DNA of 64,000 bases from an uncultured Oscillospiraceae bacterium (lineage in GTDB: Bacteria > Bacillota > Clostridia > Oscillospirales > Ruminococcaceae): positions 310,001-374,000 of the forward strand of contig CAKSPD010000001.1 in NCBI GenBank assembly GCA_934481385.1, given 5' to 3'. The translations under genes and the position numbers were made by a program. Under the pieces are notes generated by a model. The model was not told where the DNA came from, made no database searches, and worked only from the letters and a program-made list of their open reading frames with translations. Below are positions 52,280 through 61,022 of this stretch, one piece after another; within the stretch, counting starts at the first letter, position 1, and every line of letters begins with the position of its first letter.

Positions 52280-54022
52280 ATGTGGAAAACCCTTAAACGT
52301 GTAATGTCATATGCAAAACCTTATAAACATTACTTTATATTCACTGTAATATTTGCTCTTACGGGTGTATCACTTTCACTTGCAGTTCCTATATTTATAG
52401 GAAAGGCTGTTGACTATGCAAAGGGAAAAGGAACTGTTGAATTTGACGGACTTATAAAAACTGCTCTTTTTCTCGGAATAATCGTTCTTGCAAGTACGCT
52501 TTTCCAGTGGTTTATGTCACTCTGCACAAACAAGCTTGCTTATCTCACAATACGTGATATAAGATGTGATATATTCGCAAAACTTGAAAGAGTTCCCGTA
52601 AAATATATAGACAGCAAGACAAAAGGTGAACTTACAAGCCGAGTAATCAATGATATTGAAATTATATCTGACGGACTTCTTCAGGGATTTGCACAGCTTT
52701 TCAGCGGTGTTGTAACAATAATCGGAACTATTATATTTATGATGATTATAAATATCAAAATCAGTCTTTTTGTAATAATTCTCACACCTCTTTCATTCCT
52801 TGTTGCCTCAAAGATAACAAAACTTACTCATGATACATTCGTGAAACAGTCAAAATTAAGAGGCGAAATGGTCAGCCTTACCGAAGAAATGGCAGGAAGT
52901 CAGAAAATCGTAAAGGCTTTTGTCTATGAAAAACGTGCTGAAGAACGTTTTGACAAGATAAACCGTGAATTTGGAAAAGTCGGTGCTAAAGCAACTTTCT
53001 ATTCATCTCTCACTAACCCGACTACAAGATTCGTAAACGGTCTTATATACACAACTGTCGGTGTAACAGGTGCATTAAGTGCATTGGGAGCTGTCGGATT
53101 TATCGGTGTTATTTCTGTCGGAGAACTTACAAGTTTTCTTGCATATGCTAACCAGTATACAAAACCGTTCAACGAAATATCAGGAGTTGTTGCAGAACTT
53201 CAGAACGCTGTATCATCAGCAGAAAGAGTTTTTGCTGTTCTTGATGAAGAAGAAGTTCCTGATGATTCACAAAAGGAAACTCTAATTGAATGTGACGGAA
53301 ATCTTAAATTTGAAAACGTTAAATTCTCATATGTTCCTGAAGTTCCGCTTATAGACAATTTCAGCCTTGATGTAAAAAGCGGTCAGAAAATTGCTATTGC
53401 CGGCCCTACCGGCTGCGGAAAAACTACTGTTATAAATCTTCTTCTCAGATTTTATGACATTCAAAGCGGAAAAATATCAATTTCCGGAAAGAATGTAAAC
53501 GACATCACAAGAAACAGCCTCCGCCGTACTTTCGGAATGGTTTTGCAGGAAACATGGATTTTTACCGGTACAGTAAGGGAAAATATAGCTTACGGAAAAC
53601 CTGATGCATCACTTGATGAAATCATAAAGGCATCAAAAGCTGTTTATGCTCATGGCTTTATAAAAAGACTTCCTGAAGGATATGATACCGTTATAAGTGA
53701 TAACAGCGGTCTTTCGCAGGGACAGAAACAGTTAATCTGTATTGCAAGAATTATGCTTATGAATCCTCCTTTGCTTATTCTTGATGAAGCTACAAGCAGT
53801 ATAGACCTGCGAACCGAACAGCAGATTCAGAAAGCTTTTGAAAAGCTCATGAAAGGCAAAACAAGCTTTATTATTGCTCACCGACTCTCTACTATAAGAA
53901 ATGCTGATGTTATTCTTGTTATGAAAAGCGGTCACATTCTTGAACAGGGTAATCACGAACAGCTCATTAAAAACGGCGGTTTCTATGCTGAACTCTATAA
54001 CAGTCAGTTTATTGAAGTGTGA
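52280..54022 (+). CDS. ABC exporter half, catalytic site intact
   Basis: A 580-residue partner half transporter with six helices and a nucleotide-binding domain: Walker A GPTGCGKTT (Lys381), signature LSQGQKQL, Walker B LILDEATSSID (Glu503) and H-loop His534 (IIAHRLS). The Gly-to-Gln change in its signature (LSQGQ) belongs to the degenerate composite site formed with the other half's Asp/Gln variants. So one ATP site should hydrolyse and one should mainly bind. Its end overlaps the convergent ogg gene by 19 bases. Confidence 0.92.
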   Translation: MWKTLKRVMSYAKPYKHYFIFTVIFALTGVSLSLAVPIFIGKAVDYAKGKGTVEFDGLIKTALFLGIIVLASTLFQWFMSLCTNKLAYLTIRDIRCDIFAKLERVPVKYIDSKTKGELTSRVINDIEIISDGLLQGFAQLFSGVVTIIGTIIFMMIINIKISLFVIILTPLSFLVASKITKLTHDTFVKQSKLRGEMVSLTEEMAGSQKIVKAFVYEKRAEERFDKINREFGKVGAKATFYSSLTNPTTRFVNGLIYTTVGVTGALSALGAVGFIGVISVGELTSFLAYANQYTKPFNEISGVVAELQNAVSSAERVFAVLDEEEVPDDSQKETLIECDGNLKFENVKFSYVPEVPLIDNFSLDVKSGQKIAIAGPTGCGKTTVINLLLRFYDIQSGKISISGKNVNDITRNSLRRTFGMVLQETWIFTGTVRENIAYGKPDASLDEIIKASKAVYAHGFIKRLPEGYDTVISDNSGLSQGQKQLICIARIMLMNPPLLILDEATSSIDLRTEQQIQKAFEKLMKGKTSFIIAHRLSTIRNADVILVMKSGHILEQGNHEQLIKNGGFYAELYNSQFIEV

Positions 54023-54816
54023 TTTCTGATATAATGAAAAAGATACTGCTGTGCAATTCCGCCGAATGATTTAAGATATTCAGGGAAACCCTCCGGATAG
54101 TATTTTTCAAGAACCCTTTTAATCCAGACATCTATCGGAAAGGCTTCTGTACGGTACATTCCGAAAAGCAGTACACATTCTGAAACTTTTTTTCCAACCC
54201 CCTTGATTTTCATAAGCTCATTACGGGCTTCATCAAGGGGCATTTTTTTTATCTCATCAAGATTTATTTCTCCTGATGATACTTTCTGTGATGCATCAAT
54301 TATATATTTCGCACGAAATCCGCTTTTAAGATAATCTATGCTTTCAGTCGTTTCAGATGCAAGCTCATCGACTGACGGAAAATGTCCGTAATGACTAAAA
54401 AGTCTGTCTATAATAAGCTTTATTCTCGGAATATTGTTATTCTGGGATATTATAAATGAAAGCAGTGTTTCCCATGAATCCTGTTTCAAAAGTCTTATTC
54501 CTCCTGCAAATTCACATGCTTTCTTTAAAGTTTCATCACGGCAGAACATTTCTTTAAGTTTTCCGTAATCTGTGTTAAGGTCAAAATATTCCGTCCACTT
54601 TTCAAGAAAATCACTTTCACTTGTATTATGGAATATAAAATAATCATCTTTCTTTGATATTGTCAGACTGTCATTCAGAAAAAATCCGCTGTATGTGCAG
54701 TCATACTCTGAGAGAACTTTTTTCCAGCGGAATGCCTGTCCGCAGTCAAGAGTTTCATCAAGGTCAAAATCCTCCTGCCAAAGAATTATATTATTACCGT
54801 CTTTTTTATACTTCAT
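54004..54816 (-). CDS. ogg: 8-oxoguanine DNA glycosylase/AP lyase
   Basis: A 270-residue base-excision repair enzyme of the OGG1/AlkA HhH-GPD superfamily. The N-terminal beta domain (about 1-95, with ETLDCGQAFRW) is followed by the helical HhH-GPD domain. IKGVGKKVSECVLLFG holds the catalytic Lys210 and AFPIDVWIKR the Asp229. The catalytic Lys means it is bifunctional, removing 8-oxoG and nicking the strand. The ATG at 54816 has AGAGGTG upstream; a GTG three codons earlier lies inside that site. The 3' end overlaps the ABC gene. Confidence 0.93.
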   Translation of the reverse strand: MKYKKDGNNIILWQEDFDLDETLDCGQAFRWKKVLSEYDCTYSGFFLNDSLTISKKDDYFIFHNTSESDFLEKWTEYFDLNTDYGKLKEMFCRDETLKKACEFAGGIRLLKQDSWETLLSFIISQNNNIPRIKLIIDRLFSHYGHFPSVDELASETTESIDYLKSGFRAKYIIDASQKVSSGEINLDEIKKMPLDEARNELMKIKGVGKKVSECVLLFGMYRTEAFPIDVWIKRVLEKYYPEGFPEYLKSFGGIAQQYLFHYIRNHTSIN

Positions 54817-54844
54817 ATAAAACACCTCTTGATTTTTTAATTAG

Positions 54845-54873
54845 ATTATACTAAAATATATATTATAATGCAA
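54845..54873 (-). promoter_or_regulatory. ogg promoter
   Basis: Minus strand: TTGCAT (54868-54873), 17 bases, TATAAT (54845-54850). A plus-strand TATAAT at 54864-54869 may serve the facing lipoprotein gene, so the two promoters overlap. Confidence 0.7.
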
Positions 54874-54891
54874 GAGCAAGGAGAGATTTTT

Positions 54892-55785
54892 TTGAGAAAA
54901 ATTCTGAGAATTATTACACTTTTATCCGTATTTGCTACAACAGGGTGTGCGGAAAATATTTCAAATTCTGTTCCGGCTGAAACAGTTTTGCAGACTACCG
55001 GAATTATAACCGAAGCTGTTATTACTGAACCTGCTCCCGAAAAACTTGTAACTGTTTCTGAAAACAAATACATATATGACAATGCAAAAATACTTTCGCA
55101 GGAAGAATCCGATGAATGCAATAAATATGCCGGCTGGATAAATTCAAAGCTTATGCTGAATACTGCTGTTGTTACTTCAAACAAGCTTAACGGACTTTCT
55201 CCCGAACAGTATGCTGAAAAATGCTATAATGATATATTTCAGGGTATGGGCAGTGGTATGATAATACTTATAAACAACGATACAAACAAGGATTATATCT
55301 ACAAGCATGGTACTGTTTCAGCTTATATAACTGAAAAAACTGAAAAAGATGCTTTTTTCTATGCAACAAAAAGTATCGTTTCAGGTGATTACAAATCAGG
55401 AATTACTGAACTTCTTTCACTCGCTGAAAACTGTCCGAAACATATTTTTGATAACGGAAATGCTTTCAGTGATGAACAGATTATGGAATTTGAAAGCACT
55501 CTTGAAATGCGTTCAGATACAAATGCTTTCATTATAACTACAAATAATATCACTGAAAAGAGTAATGCTGACCTTTCAAAAGATTTTTATAAAAGATATT
55601 CAGGTGACGAAAAAGGTTTTAAAATGCTTTATATTGACAAAAAACTCGGTGAGGCTCTTGTTGCCGATGATTCCGGAATCAAAAATTCAGATGAAATAAC
55701 AAAGCTCATAAAAGCAAATGATTATTATGGTGCTGTAAATGCTTATTTCAGAACAATTGGTATCACTCCCGAAATCAGTTCTTAA
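54892..55785 (+). CDS. lipoprotein with TPM-type domain, possibly duplicated
   Basis: A 297-residue exported protein. A short signal peptide ends ATTGC, a weak lipobox. ENKYIYDNAKILSQEESDECNKYAGWIN followed by NTAVVTSNKLNGLSPEQYAEKCYNDIF matches a TPM domain (YgcG/Psb32-like, seen in acid phosphatase and photosystem-repair proteins). A second stretch, HIFDNGNAFSDEQIMEFEST then NAFIITTNNITEKSNADLSKDFYKRY, has the same pattern. Two degenerate TPM-like units are therefore likely. I start it at the TTG at 54892 because AAGGAGAG lies about 8 bases before it; the ATG at 54868 has no site. Confidence 0.75.
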   Translation: MRKILRIITLLSVFATTGCAENISNSVPAETVLQTTGIITEAVITEPAPEKLVTVSENKYIYDNAKILSQEESDECNKYAGWINSKLMLNTAVVTSNKLNGLSPEQYAEKCYNDIFQGMGSGMIILINNDTNKDYIYKHGTVSAYITEKTEKDAFFYATKSIVSGDYKSGITELLSLAENCPKHIFDNGNAFSDEQIMEFESTLEMRSDTNAFIITTNNITEKSNADLSKDFYKRYSGDEKGFKMLYIDKKLGEALVADDSGIKNSDEITKLIKANDYYGAVNAYFRTIGITPEISS

Positions 55786-55854
55786 TTTTTTATGAAATAT
55801 CCACAAATATCACTTTTGAAAATATTCGTAATTATAGAAATTTGTAAAAAACTA

Positions 55855-55883
55855 TTGAATAATTGCGTATAATATGATATAAT
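55855..55883 (+). promoter_or_regulatory. promoter of the HD-domain gene
   Basis: TTGAAT (55855-55860), 17 bases ending ATGA, TATAAT (55878-55883). A second TATAAT ten bases earlier lacks a matching -35. Confidence 0.72.
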
Positions 55884-55913
55884 CTGTTTGATAACATTAC
55901 GGAGGTTCTTTTT

Positions 55914-56501
55914 ATGACTGCTAAAGAAGAATTTATAAAAATTTATACTGAAAACATTAAAAGACCCGGTTCGGATAAACTCCTTGAATATCTGAAATCA
56001 AATTCAAGCGACTTTTTTACTGCCCCTTCAAGCACAAGATACCATGGTTCTTATGAGGGCGGGCTTGTTGAACACAGTCTTAATGTTTATCACTGTCTTG
56101 TTGACTATCTTAACCGCAACCGAACTAAAGAACTTTATCAGATGGATTACAGCAATGAATCAATTGCAATCGTTGCACTTCTCCATGACGTCTGCAAGAT
56201 AAATTTCTATACTGTTGATTACAGAAATGCTAAAAATGAACAGGGTATATGGGAAAAAGTCCCGTATTACAGAATTGATGATAAACTGCCGTATGGTCAT
56301 GGCGAAAAATCTGTTTATATTATTTCAAGCTATATGAAGCTCAGCCGTGAAGAATCCTTTGCTATACGCTATCATATGGGTTTTTCCGGTATTGAAGATA
56401 AAAATACTATCGGCAGAGCTTTTGAAATGTTTCCGCTTGCTTTCGCTGTAAGTGTTGCCGATATGGAGGCATCTTATTTCCTTGAGGGCAGTGAAAACTA
56501 A
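55914..56501 (+). CDS. HD-domain phosphohydrolase
   Basis: A 195-residue cytoplasmic protein with an HD metal-binding core: GGLVEHSLNVYHCL (His), IVALLHDVCKINFY (His-Asp), a His in LPYGHGEKSV, and FAVSVADMEASYF (Asp). Such proteins hydrolyse nucleotides or act as nucleases (YhaM-like); the substrate is not evident. GGAGG lies about 9 bases before the ATG. The GH13 gene follows after 26 bases, so the two may share a transcript, though no functional link is obvious. Confidence 0.82.
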   Translation: MTAKEEFIKIYTENIKRPGSDKLLEYLKSNSSDFFTAPSSTRYHGSYEGGLVEHSLNVYHCLVDYLNRNRTKELYQMDYSNESIAIVALLHDVCKINFYTVDYRNAKNEQGIWEKVPYYRIDDKLPYGHGEKSVYIISSYMKLSREESFAIRYHMGFSGIEDKNTIGRAFEMFPLAFAVSVADMEASYFLEGSEN

Positions 56502-56527
56502 TATACAAACTGGAGGTCTATTTATTT

Positions 56528-58111
56528 ATGTACTGGTACGATGACGCTATTATCTATCACATCTATCCGCTTGGTTTCTGCGGTGCTCCCAAATACAATG
56601 AGGGCGGAGAAGTTCAGTATCGTCTTGACAAGGTTCTGGACTGGATTGAACACTTCAAGGAAATGAACGTTGATGCTGTTTATTTCGGCCCTGTATTTGA
56701 ATCCGTTGAACATGGCTATGACACTACTGATTATAAAACTATCGACAGACGACTCGGAGATAACAATTCTTTCAAGCATATCTGTGATGAACTTCACAAA
56801 AACGGAATAAAAGTTATTCTCGACGGTGTTTTCAACCATGTCGGAAGAAATTTTCCACAGTTTGTTGACATTCAGAAAAACGGTCAGAATTCAGGCTACT
56901 GCGACTGGTTTCAGAACCTCAATTTCGGCGGTCAGAGTCCATGCGGTGACAACTTCTGGTATGAAGGCTGGAACGGTCACTATAACCTCGTAAAGCTCAA
57001 TCTTAAAAATGTCGGCGTATGCGACCACCTTATTGACGCTGTAAACTACTGGATTGAAGAATTTAAAATCGACGGTATACGCTTTGATGCTGCGGACTGT
57101 ATTGAATTTGATTTCTTCAAGAGAATACGTGATTTCTGTAAGGGAAAGAAAAAAGATTTCTGGCTTATGGGTGAAATTATCCATGGCGACTATAAAAGAT
57201 GGGCTAACCCTGAAATGCTTGACAGCGTTACAAACTATGAATGTTACAAAGGTATATGGTCATCACACAATGATAAAAACTATTTTGAAATAGATTACTC
57301 CATAAACAGACAGTCAGGAAACGGCGGTATCTATAAGGGAATAAATCTCTATAATTTTGTTGACAACCACGATGTAAACCGTCTTGCAAGTACTCTCAGA
57401 AATCCTGAACATCTTAAAAACGTTTACACTCTGCTCTATTCTATGCCCGGTATTCCTTCAATATACTACGGAAGTGAATTCGGTGTAAAGGGCATAAAGG
57501 AAAATAATTCTGATGACGGTCTTAGACCTTGCCTTGACCTTAACAATATTCCTGAAAGAAATGATAATCTTTATAAGCATATTGTAAAGCTCGGAAGAAT
57601 TTATCGTGCATATCCTGCTCTCAGAACAGGTAACTATCAGACTGTTATCGTAAGAAATCAGCAACTTGTTTTCAGAAAAGACCTCAACGGTCAGACTGTT
57701 TATGTTGCTCTCAACCTTGAGGACAAAGATTTTGACCTCAATTTCAACACACATCTCCCTGCACTTGTTGACGTTATAAGTGGTTCACCTGTTCAGGTAA
57801 ATAACGGAAATGCTTATATCAAAATGCCTGCATATTCATCAATGATTATCGTTTCTGACGATATTGTAAACAATACTGAACCTGAAGTTTCTGAACCTGC
57901 TGTTGAAGATAAGGATACTGAAATCGTTATAGGCGGAAAATACCGTCACTGCAAGGGCGGAGAATATGAAATTATTGCACTTGCCCGCCACAGTGAAACA
58001 CTCGAAGAACTCGTTATATACAAATCTCTCGCAACAGGCGATATATGGGCAAGACCTAAGTCAATATTCATCGGAAAAGCCGGAGAAACAAGACGATTCA
58101 CACTTATATAA
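56528..58111 (+). CDS. cytoplasmic GH13 alpha-amylase-family enzyme fused to DUF1653
   Basis: A 527-residue protein without signal peptide. The GH13 barrel has region I DGVFNHV, region II GIRFDAADC (nucleophile Asp187), region III LMGEIIHG (acid/base Glu216) and region IV FVDNHDVNR (Asp282). A short beta domain runs to about 455. A separate module at about 469-527 (GGKYRHCKGGEYEIIALARH) matches DUF1653, normally a stand-alone protein. An intracellular enzyme trimming maltodextrin or cyclodextrin is likely. GGAGG is upstream of the ATG. The dockerin protein elsewhere in the window fits a starch- or polysaccharide-using lifestyle. Confidence 0.9.
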   Translation: MYWYDDAIIYHIYPLGFCGAPKYNEGGEVQYRLDKVLDWIEHFKEMNVDAVYFGPVFESVEHGYDTTDYKTIDRRLGDNNSFKHICDELHKNGIKVILDGVFNHVGRNFPQFVDIQKNGQNSGYCDWFQNLNFGGQSPCGDNFWYEGWNGHYNLVKLNLKNVGVCDHLIDAVNYWIEEFKIDGIRFDAADCIEFDFFKRIRDFCKGKKKDFWLMGEIIHGDYKRWANPEMLDSVTNYECYKGIWSSHNDKNYFEIDYSINRQSGNGGIYKGINLYNFVDNHDVNRLASTLRNPEHLKNVYTLLYSMPGIPSIYYGSEFGVKGIKENNSDDGLRPCLDLNNIPERNDNLYKHIVKLGRIYRAYPALRTGNYQTVIVRNQQLVFRKDLNGQTVYVALNLEDKDFDLNFNTHLPALVDVISGSPVQVNNGNAYIKMPAYSSMIIVSDDIVNNTEPEVSEPAVEDKDTEIVIGGKYRHCKGGEYEIIALARHSETLEELVIYKSLATGDIWARPKSIFIGKAGETRRFTLI

Positions 58112-58206
58112 ATTTTCAGAATAATTTCTGATTTGATGAACATAATATATTCACAGGGTAGCTTTGACTTATCCTGAATATCTTAAAGCGAAAGGTGATT
58201 TTTATT

Positions 58207-58323
58207 ATGAACAATCAGAATAATCAGAACCAGTTCCAGAAAAAAAATAACAATCAGAACTGCAACAACAAGAATAATCAGAATCAGTTCCAGAACAAGA
58301 ACAACAATAACAATTGCAGATAA
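58207..58323 (+). CDS. 38-residue Asn/Gln-rich peptide with internal duplication
   Basis: A short gene with ATG at 58207, stop TAA at 58321-58323 and AAAGGTGAT 7 bases upstream. More than two thirds of the residues are Asn or Gln. Two 15-residue units, NNQNQFQKKNNNQNC (5-19) and NNQNQFQNKNNNNNC (23-37), match at 13 of 15 positions and each ends in Cys. A strong terminator starts 15 bases after the stop. Ribosome site, repeat and terminator together argue for a real gene. I do not recognise a family. Coat-like, prion-like or secreted roles are only ideas; it has no signal peptide. Confidence 0.72.
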   Translation: MNNQNNQNQFQKKNNNQNCNNKNNQNQFQNKNNNNNCR

Positions 58324-58337
58324 AATAATGCTGAAAA

Positions 58338-58375
58338 GGAGTATCCTCTAAAAAAGGATACTCCCTATTTTTTTA
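58338..58375 (+). terminator. terminator after the Asn/Gln-rich small gene
   Basis: GGAGTATCC (58338-58346) pairs with GGATACTCC (58356-58364), followed by CTATTTTTTTATT. Confidence 0.9.
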
Positions 58376-58380
58376 TTATA

Positions 58381-59736
58381 TCAGTTGCAAAGTGCATCAA
58401 GCATTGTTTTTACTATATTTTCAGAGCGTGTTGATGAATTTTCCTTGTCCTCAAGAAGTACACAGAATGCAATCGGGTGACGCTCATCTTCAATAAATCC
58501 GACAAGCAGTGAATTTTCCTCTGCACCGTCTTTAATTTGTGCTGTACCGCTTTTTATTCCAAGAGTATATCCGCTTATCGACTCTGAATAATTCTTACCG
58601 TTTTCAAGCATAATGTTTCTCACTTCAACTGCTGATTCAGGTGTGAATACTTCTTCACTGAATGAAGTTTCTGCCCAGTCCCCTATTTCACCGTCAACAT
58701 TGGTTGTATATTTTATAAGATAAGGCATTGTCATTTTTCCTGTCTGATTTGCAATACCGCTTTGCCACAGCATTAACTGCATCGGACTTACAAGTGTCTT
58801 TCCCTGTCCTATACAGCCCCACTGTGTATTGAAATCATAGGAATCTGTGAGAGTCGTTGAGGCTCGTTCACACTGTATTCCGTTTATATCAAAATATCTT
58901 TCCTCATCATCATTTACAGCATATCCCATTTTTTCATAACATTTTATAATGCTTTCAAGAGGCATATCATCATCTTCAACAAGCTGTGCAAAAAACGGAT
59001 TACAACTGTTCTGAAATGCCTGTTCGATATTCTGCGTTCCGTGGCCATAGCTGTTATGACAGTCTATCTTGTTTCCGCCCTTATTCATATACTCTCCCTC
59101 GCAGGTATATGATTTTGAAAAAAGTTTATCTTTTCCCATAATCTGAAATGCTGAAAGAAGTGTTGATACTTTCTGTGTAGAACCCGGAACTGTTCCGTAC
59201 ATTACTTTTGATATAAGCGTTCCTGTTTCAAAATCTGCAATTCCTGAATATCCCTTTGTTACATCAAGTGACGGCAGACTTGTACATACAAGAATTTCAC
59301 CTGTCTTGTAATCATACGCAACGGCACAGCCCTTGCTTGAACCGAAAGAATCATATACAGTACGGTTAGCGTAATGGTCAAGAGAAGTATGAATTGAACT
59401 TTTTCCGCCTTTTGAAACAAGTCCCATTGAAAAGCTGTAATTGTTAAGCTTTTCAATATTTTTCGCCACAAGAGTATTTGTCATCTGTCCCTTTGCATCA
59501 CCGATAAGATTTCCGACATCTATAAAATAATCATCTCCGTATTTATCGGGAGTTGCATCAGCATCAAACAGAACATTATCATTTCTGTCATAAACAAGTC
59601 CAAGTTCTGCATGGTTTGAATGTGATATATAAAAGCCTGCTTCACGCTGTATTTTCAAAACAAGCATAATCATTCCTGCTATAAATGCAAGTATAAGAAT
59701 TGAAACAAGCCTAAGACTTCTTTTTATACTTTTCAT
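58381..59736 (-). CDS. class B PBP transpeptidase, partner of the FHA-linked SEDS protein
   Basis: A 451-residue bitopic protein: helix at about 10-28, a short N-terminal module, and a transpeptidase domain with STQK (Ser186, Lys189), SCN and KSGTAQ. It is shorter than FtsI and PBP2 (no PASTA, small dimerisation domain) and resembles the PbpA type found with RodA in actinobacterial and some Firmicute operons. It overlaps the SEDS gene by 4 bases, implying a fixed stoichiometry with it. A role in growth or sporulation wall synthesis is inferred from this pairing only. Confidence 0.9.
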   Translation of the reverse strand: MKSIKRSLRLVSILILAFIAGMIMLVLKIQREAGFYISHSNHAELGLVYDRNDNVLFDADATPDKYGDDYFIDVGNLIGDAKGQMTNTLVAKNIEKLNNYSFSMGLVSKGGKSSIHTSLDHYANRTVYDSFGSSKGCAVAYDYKTGEILVCTSLPSLDVTKGYSGIADFETGTLISKVMYGTVPGSTQKVSTLLSAFQIMGKDKLFSKSYTCEGEYMNKGGNKIDCHNSYGHGTQNIEQAFQNSCNPFFAQLVEDDDMPLESIIKCYEKMGYAVNDDEERYFDINGIQCERASTTLTDSYDFNTQWGCIGQGKTLVSPMQLMLWQSGIANQTGKMTMPYLIKYTTNVDGEIGDWAETSFSEEVFTPESAVEVRNIMLENGKNYSESISGYTLGIKSGTAQIKDGAEENSLLVGFIEDERHPIAFCVLLEDKENSSTRSENIVKTMLDALCN

Positions 59737-61022
59737 CTGGCAGTAACCCTTTTCCTTTTCCTGTTATTTTTGACAACCGGATTTTTAAATACAGGCGATT
59801 GCCCTGCTATGAGCATACCCATCATAAATCCGCAAGTTACCATTGAACTTCCTCCCTGAGATATAAACGGAACTGTAACGCCCGTAAAAGGAATCATATT
59901 GCATGAACCAAATATATTCAGAGCCATCTGTACTACAAACGCTGAACATACTCCTGTTGCAAGGGTTGCATGAAAATATGAGCGTGGAGGATTTACAAGA
60001 GGACATGCAAGCATTATCAGTATTACGGAAACTACCATAAGTGCAAAGAAAAGTCCCCATTCCTCACATATTGATGCAAAAACAAGATCTGTTTCATATG
60101 CGAATATATTGTGCAAATCTCCGTTTCCTGCACCCTTTCCGAACCAGCCTCCGTTAGCTATTGCAATAAGAGCCTGACTCTGCTGGTATCCGTCACCTGT
60201 GCTGTCGCTCCATATATCAACAAAAAGACGGGTTTTTACATACGGCGGTGCAAGTATGACCGCAACTATTGCAAGCACTCCCAGCAATGCTATACCTGTT
60301 ATTATAAGTTTTTTTGATAGTTTTGCCTTAGGATAACAAAGTCTTGCACAAAGTCCGCAGAGGTATATCGCAACAAATGTCGGCAAACTTCCCAAATCTC
60401 TGCACCACCACTGGAGTCCGCATATCAGTATTATGAACCCTGTGCATATAAGATTTTCAGGAACTATATTGAAATTCAGCACACTTATTTTATTCTGCTG
60501 TTCTGCAACATATGTTGTGCATACAAGAATAAATGCAGGTTTCAGAAATTCTGAAGGCTGAATTGTAAAAAATCCCAAATCAATCCACATACTTCTGCTT
60601 CCTGTAAGCGTAAGTATAACAACTATAATTATTCCTGTCGCAATATAAAAGGCTTTCTTTTTCGTCTGCAACCATTTATGGTCACGGCAGAGAATATACC
60701 CCAGACGGCAGGCGACAAGCGAGGCTATACATGTTATGAGATGCTTGACGGAAAGCTGAATACCTCCGAATGATGACTGAAATATAAGGCTTATATTCAG
60801 AATAAATATAAGCATAAAATCTATTGTATAGGTTGTCTGCTTAAAGAACAGCATTGCTATAAAATATGAAATATCAAGACCTATAACTGCCATTGCAAGA
60901 ACAATCAGTTTGCTCGGAGAGTCATAATTTCCGTTGTAAAACATACTGTAAAGCATTGAAATATGTGCCATAAGGACAAAAAACGCTGAAATAACATATT
61001 TTGTCTTACCTGTTTTTTCCAT
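59733..61022 (-). CDS. SEDS-family glycosyltransferase (FtsW/RodA/SpoVE)
   Basis: A 429-residue polytopic membrane protein with about twelve helices. SEDS motifs: WIDLGFFTIQPSEFLKPAFIL, WWCRDLGSLPTFVAIYLCGL, GWFGKGAGNGDLHNIFAYETDLVFA and MIPFTGVTVPFISQGGSSM. It is longer at the N-terminus than the FtsW at 7.4-8.7 kb. The ATG at 61022 has AGGAGG upstream; an earlier in-frame start has none. Sitting between FHA and PBP genes, it matches the RodA-PbpA arrangement. It may be the missing partner of the mre machinery or a sporulation enzyme. Confidence 0.9.
   Translation of the reverse strand: MEKTGKTKYVISAFFVLMAHISMLYSMFYNGNYDSPSKLIVLAMAVIGLDISYFIAMLFFKQTTYTIDFMLIFILNISLIFQSSFGGIQLSVKHLITCIASLVACRLGYILCRDHKWLQTKKKAFYIATGIIIVVILTLTGSRSMWIDLGFFTIQPSEFLKPAFILVCTTYVAEQQNKISVLNFNIVPENLICTGFIILICGLQWWCRDLGSLPTFVAIYLCGLCARLCYPKAKLSKKLIITGIALLGVLAIVAVILAPPYVKTRLFVDIWSDSTGDGYQQSQALIAIANGGWFGKGAGNGDLHNIFAYETDLVFASICEEWGLFFALMVVSVILIMLACPLVNPPRSYFHATLATGVCSAFVVQMALNIFGSCNMIPFTGVTVPFISQGGSSMVTCGFMMGMLIAGQSPVFKNPVVKNNRKRKRVTAR

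Noticed and set aside
55793..55873. 26-codon open frame after the TPM lipoprotein gene
   Set aside because: No ribosome site, AT-rich, and it runs across the promoter of the HD-domain gene.
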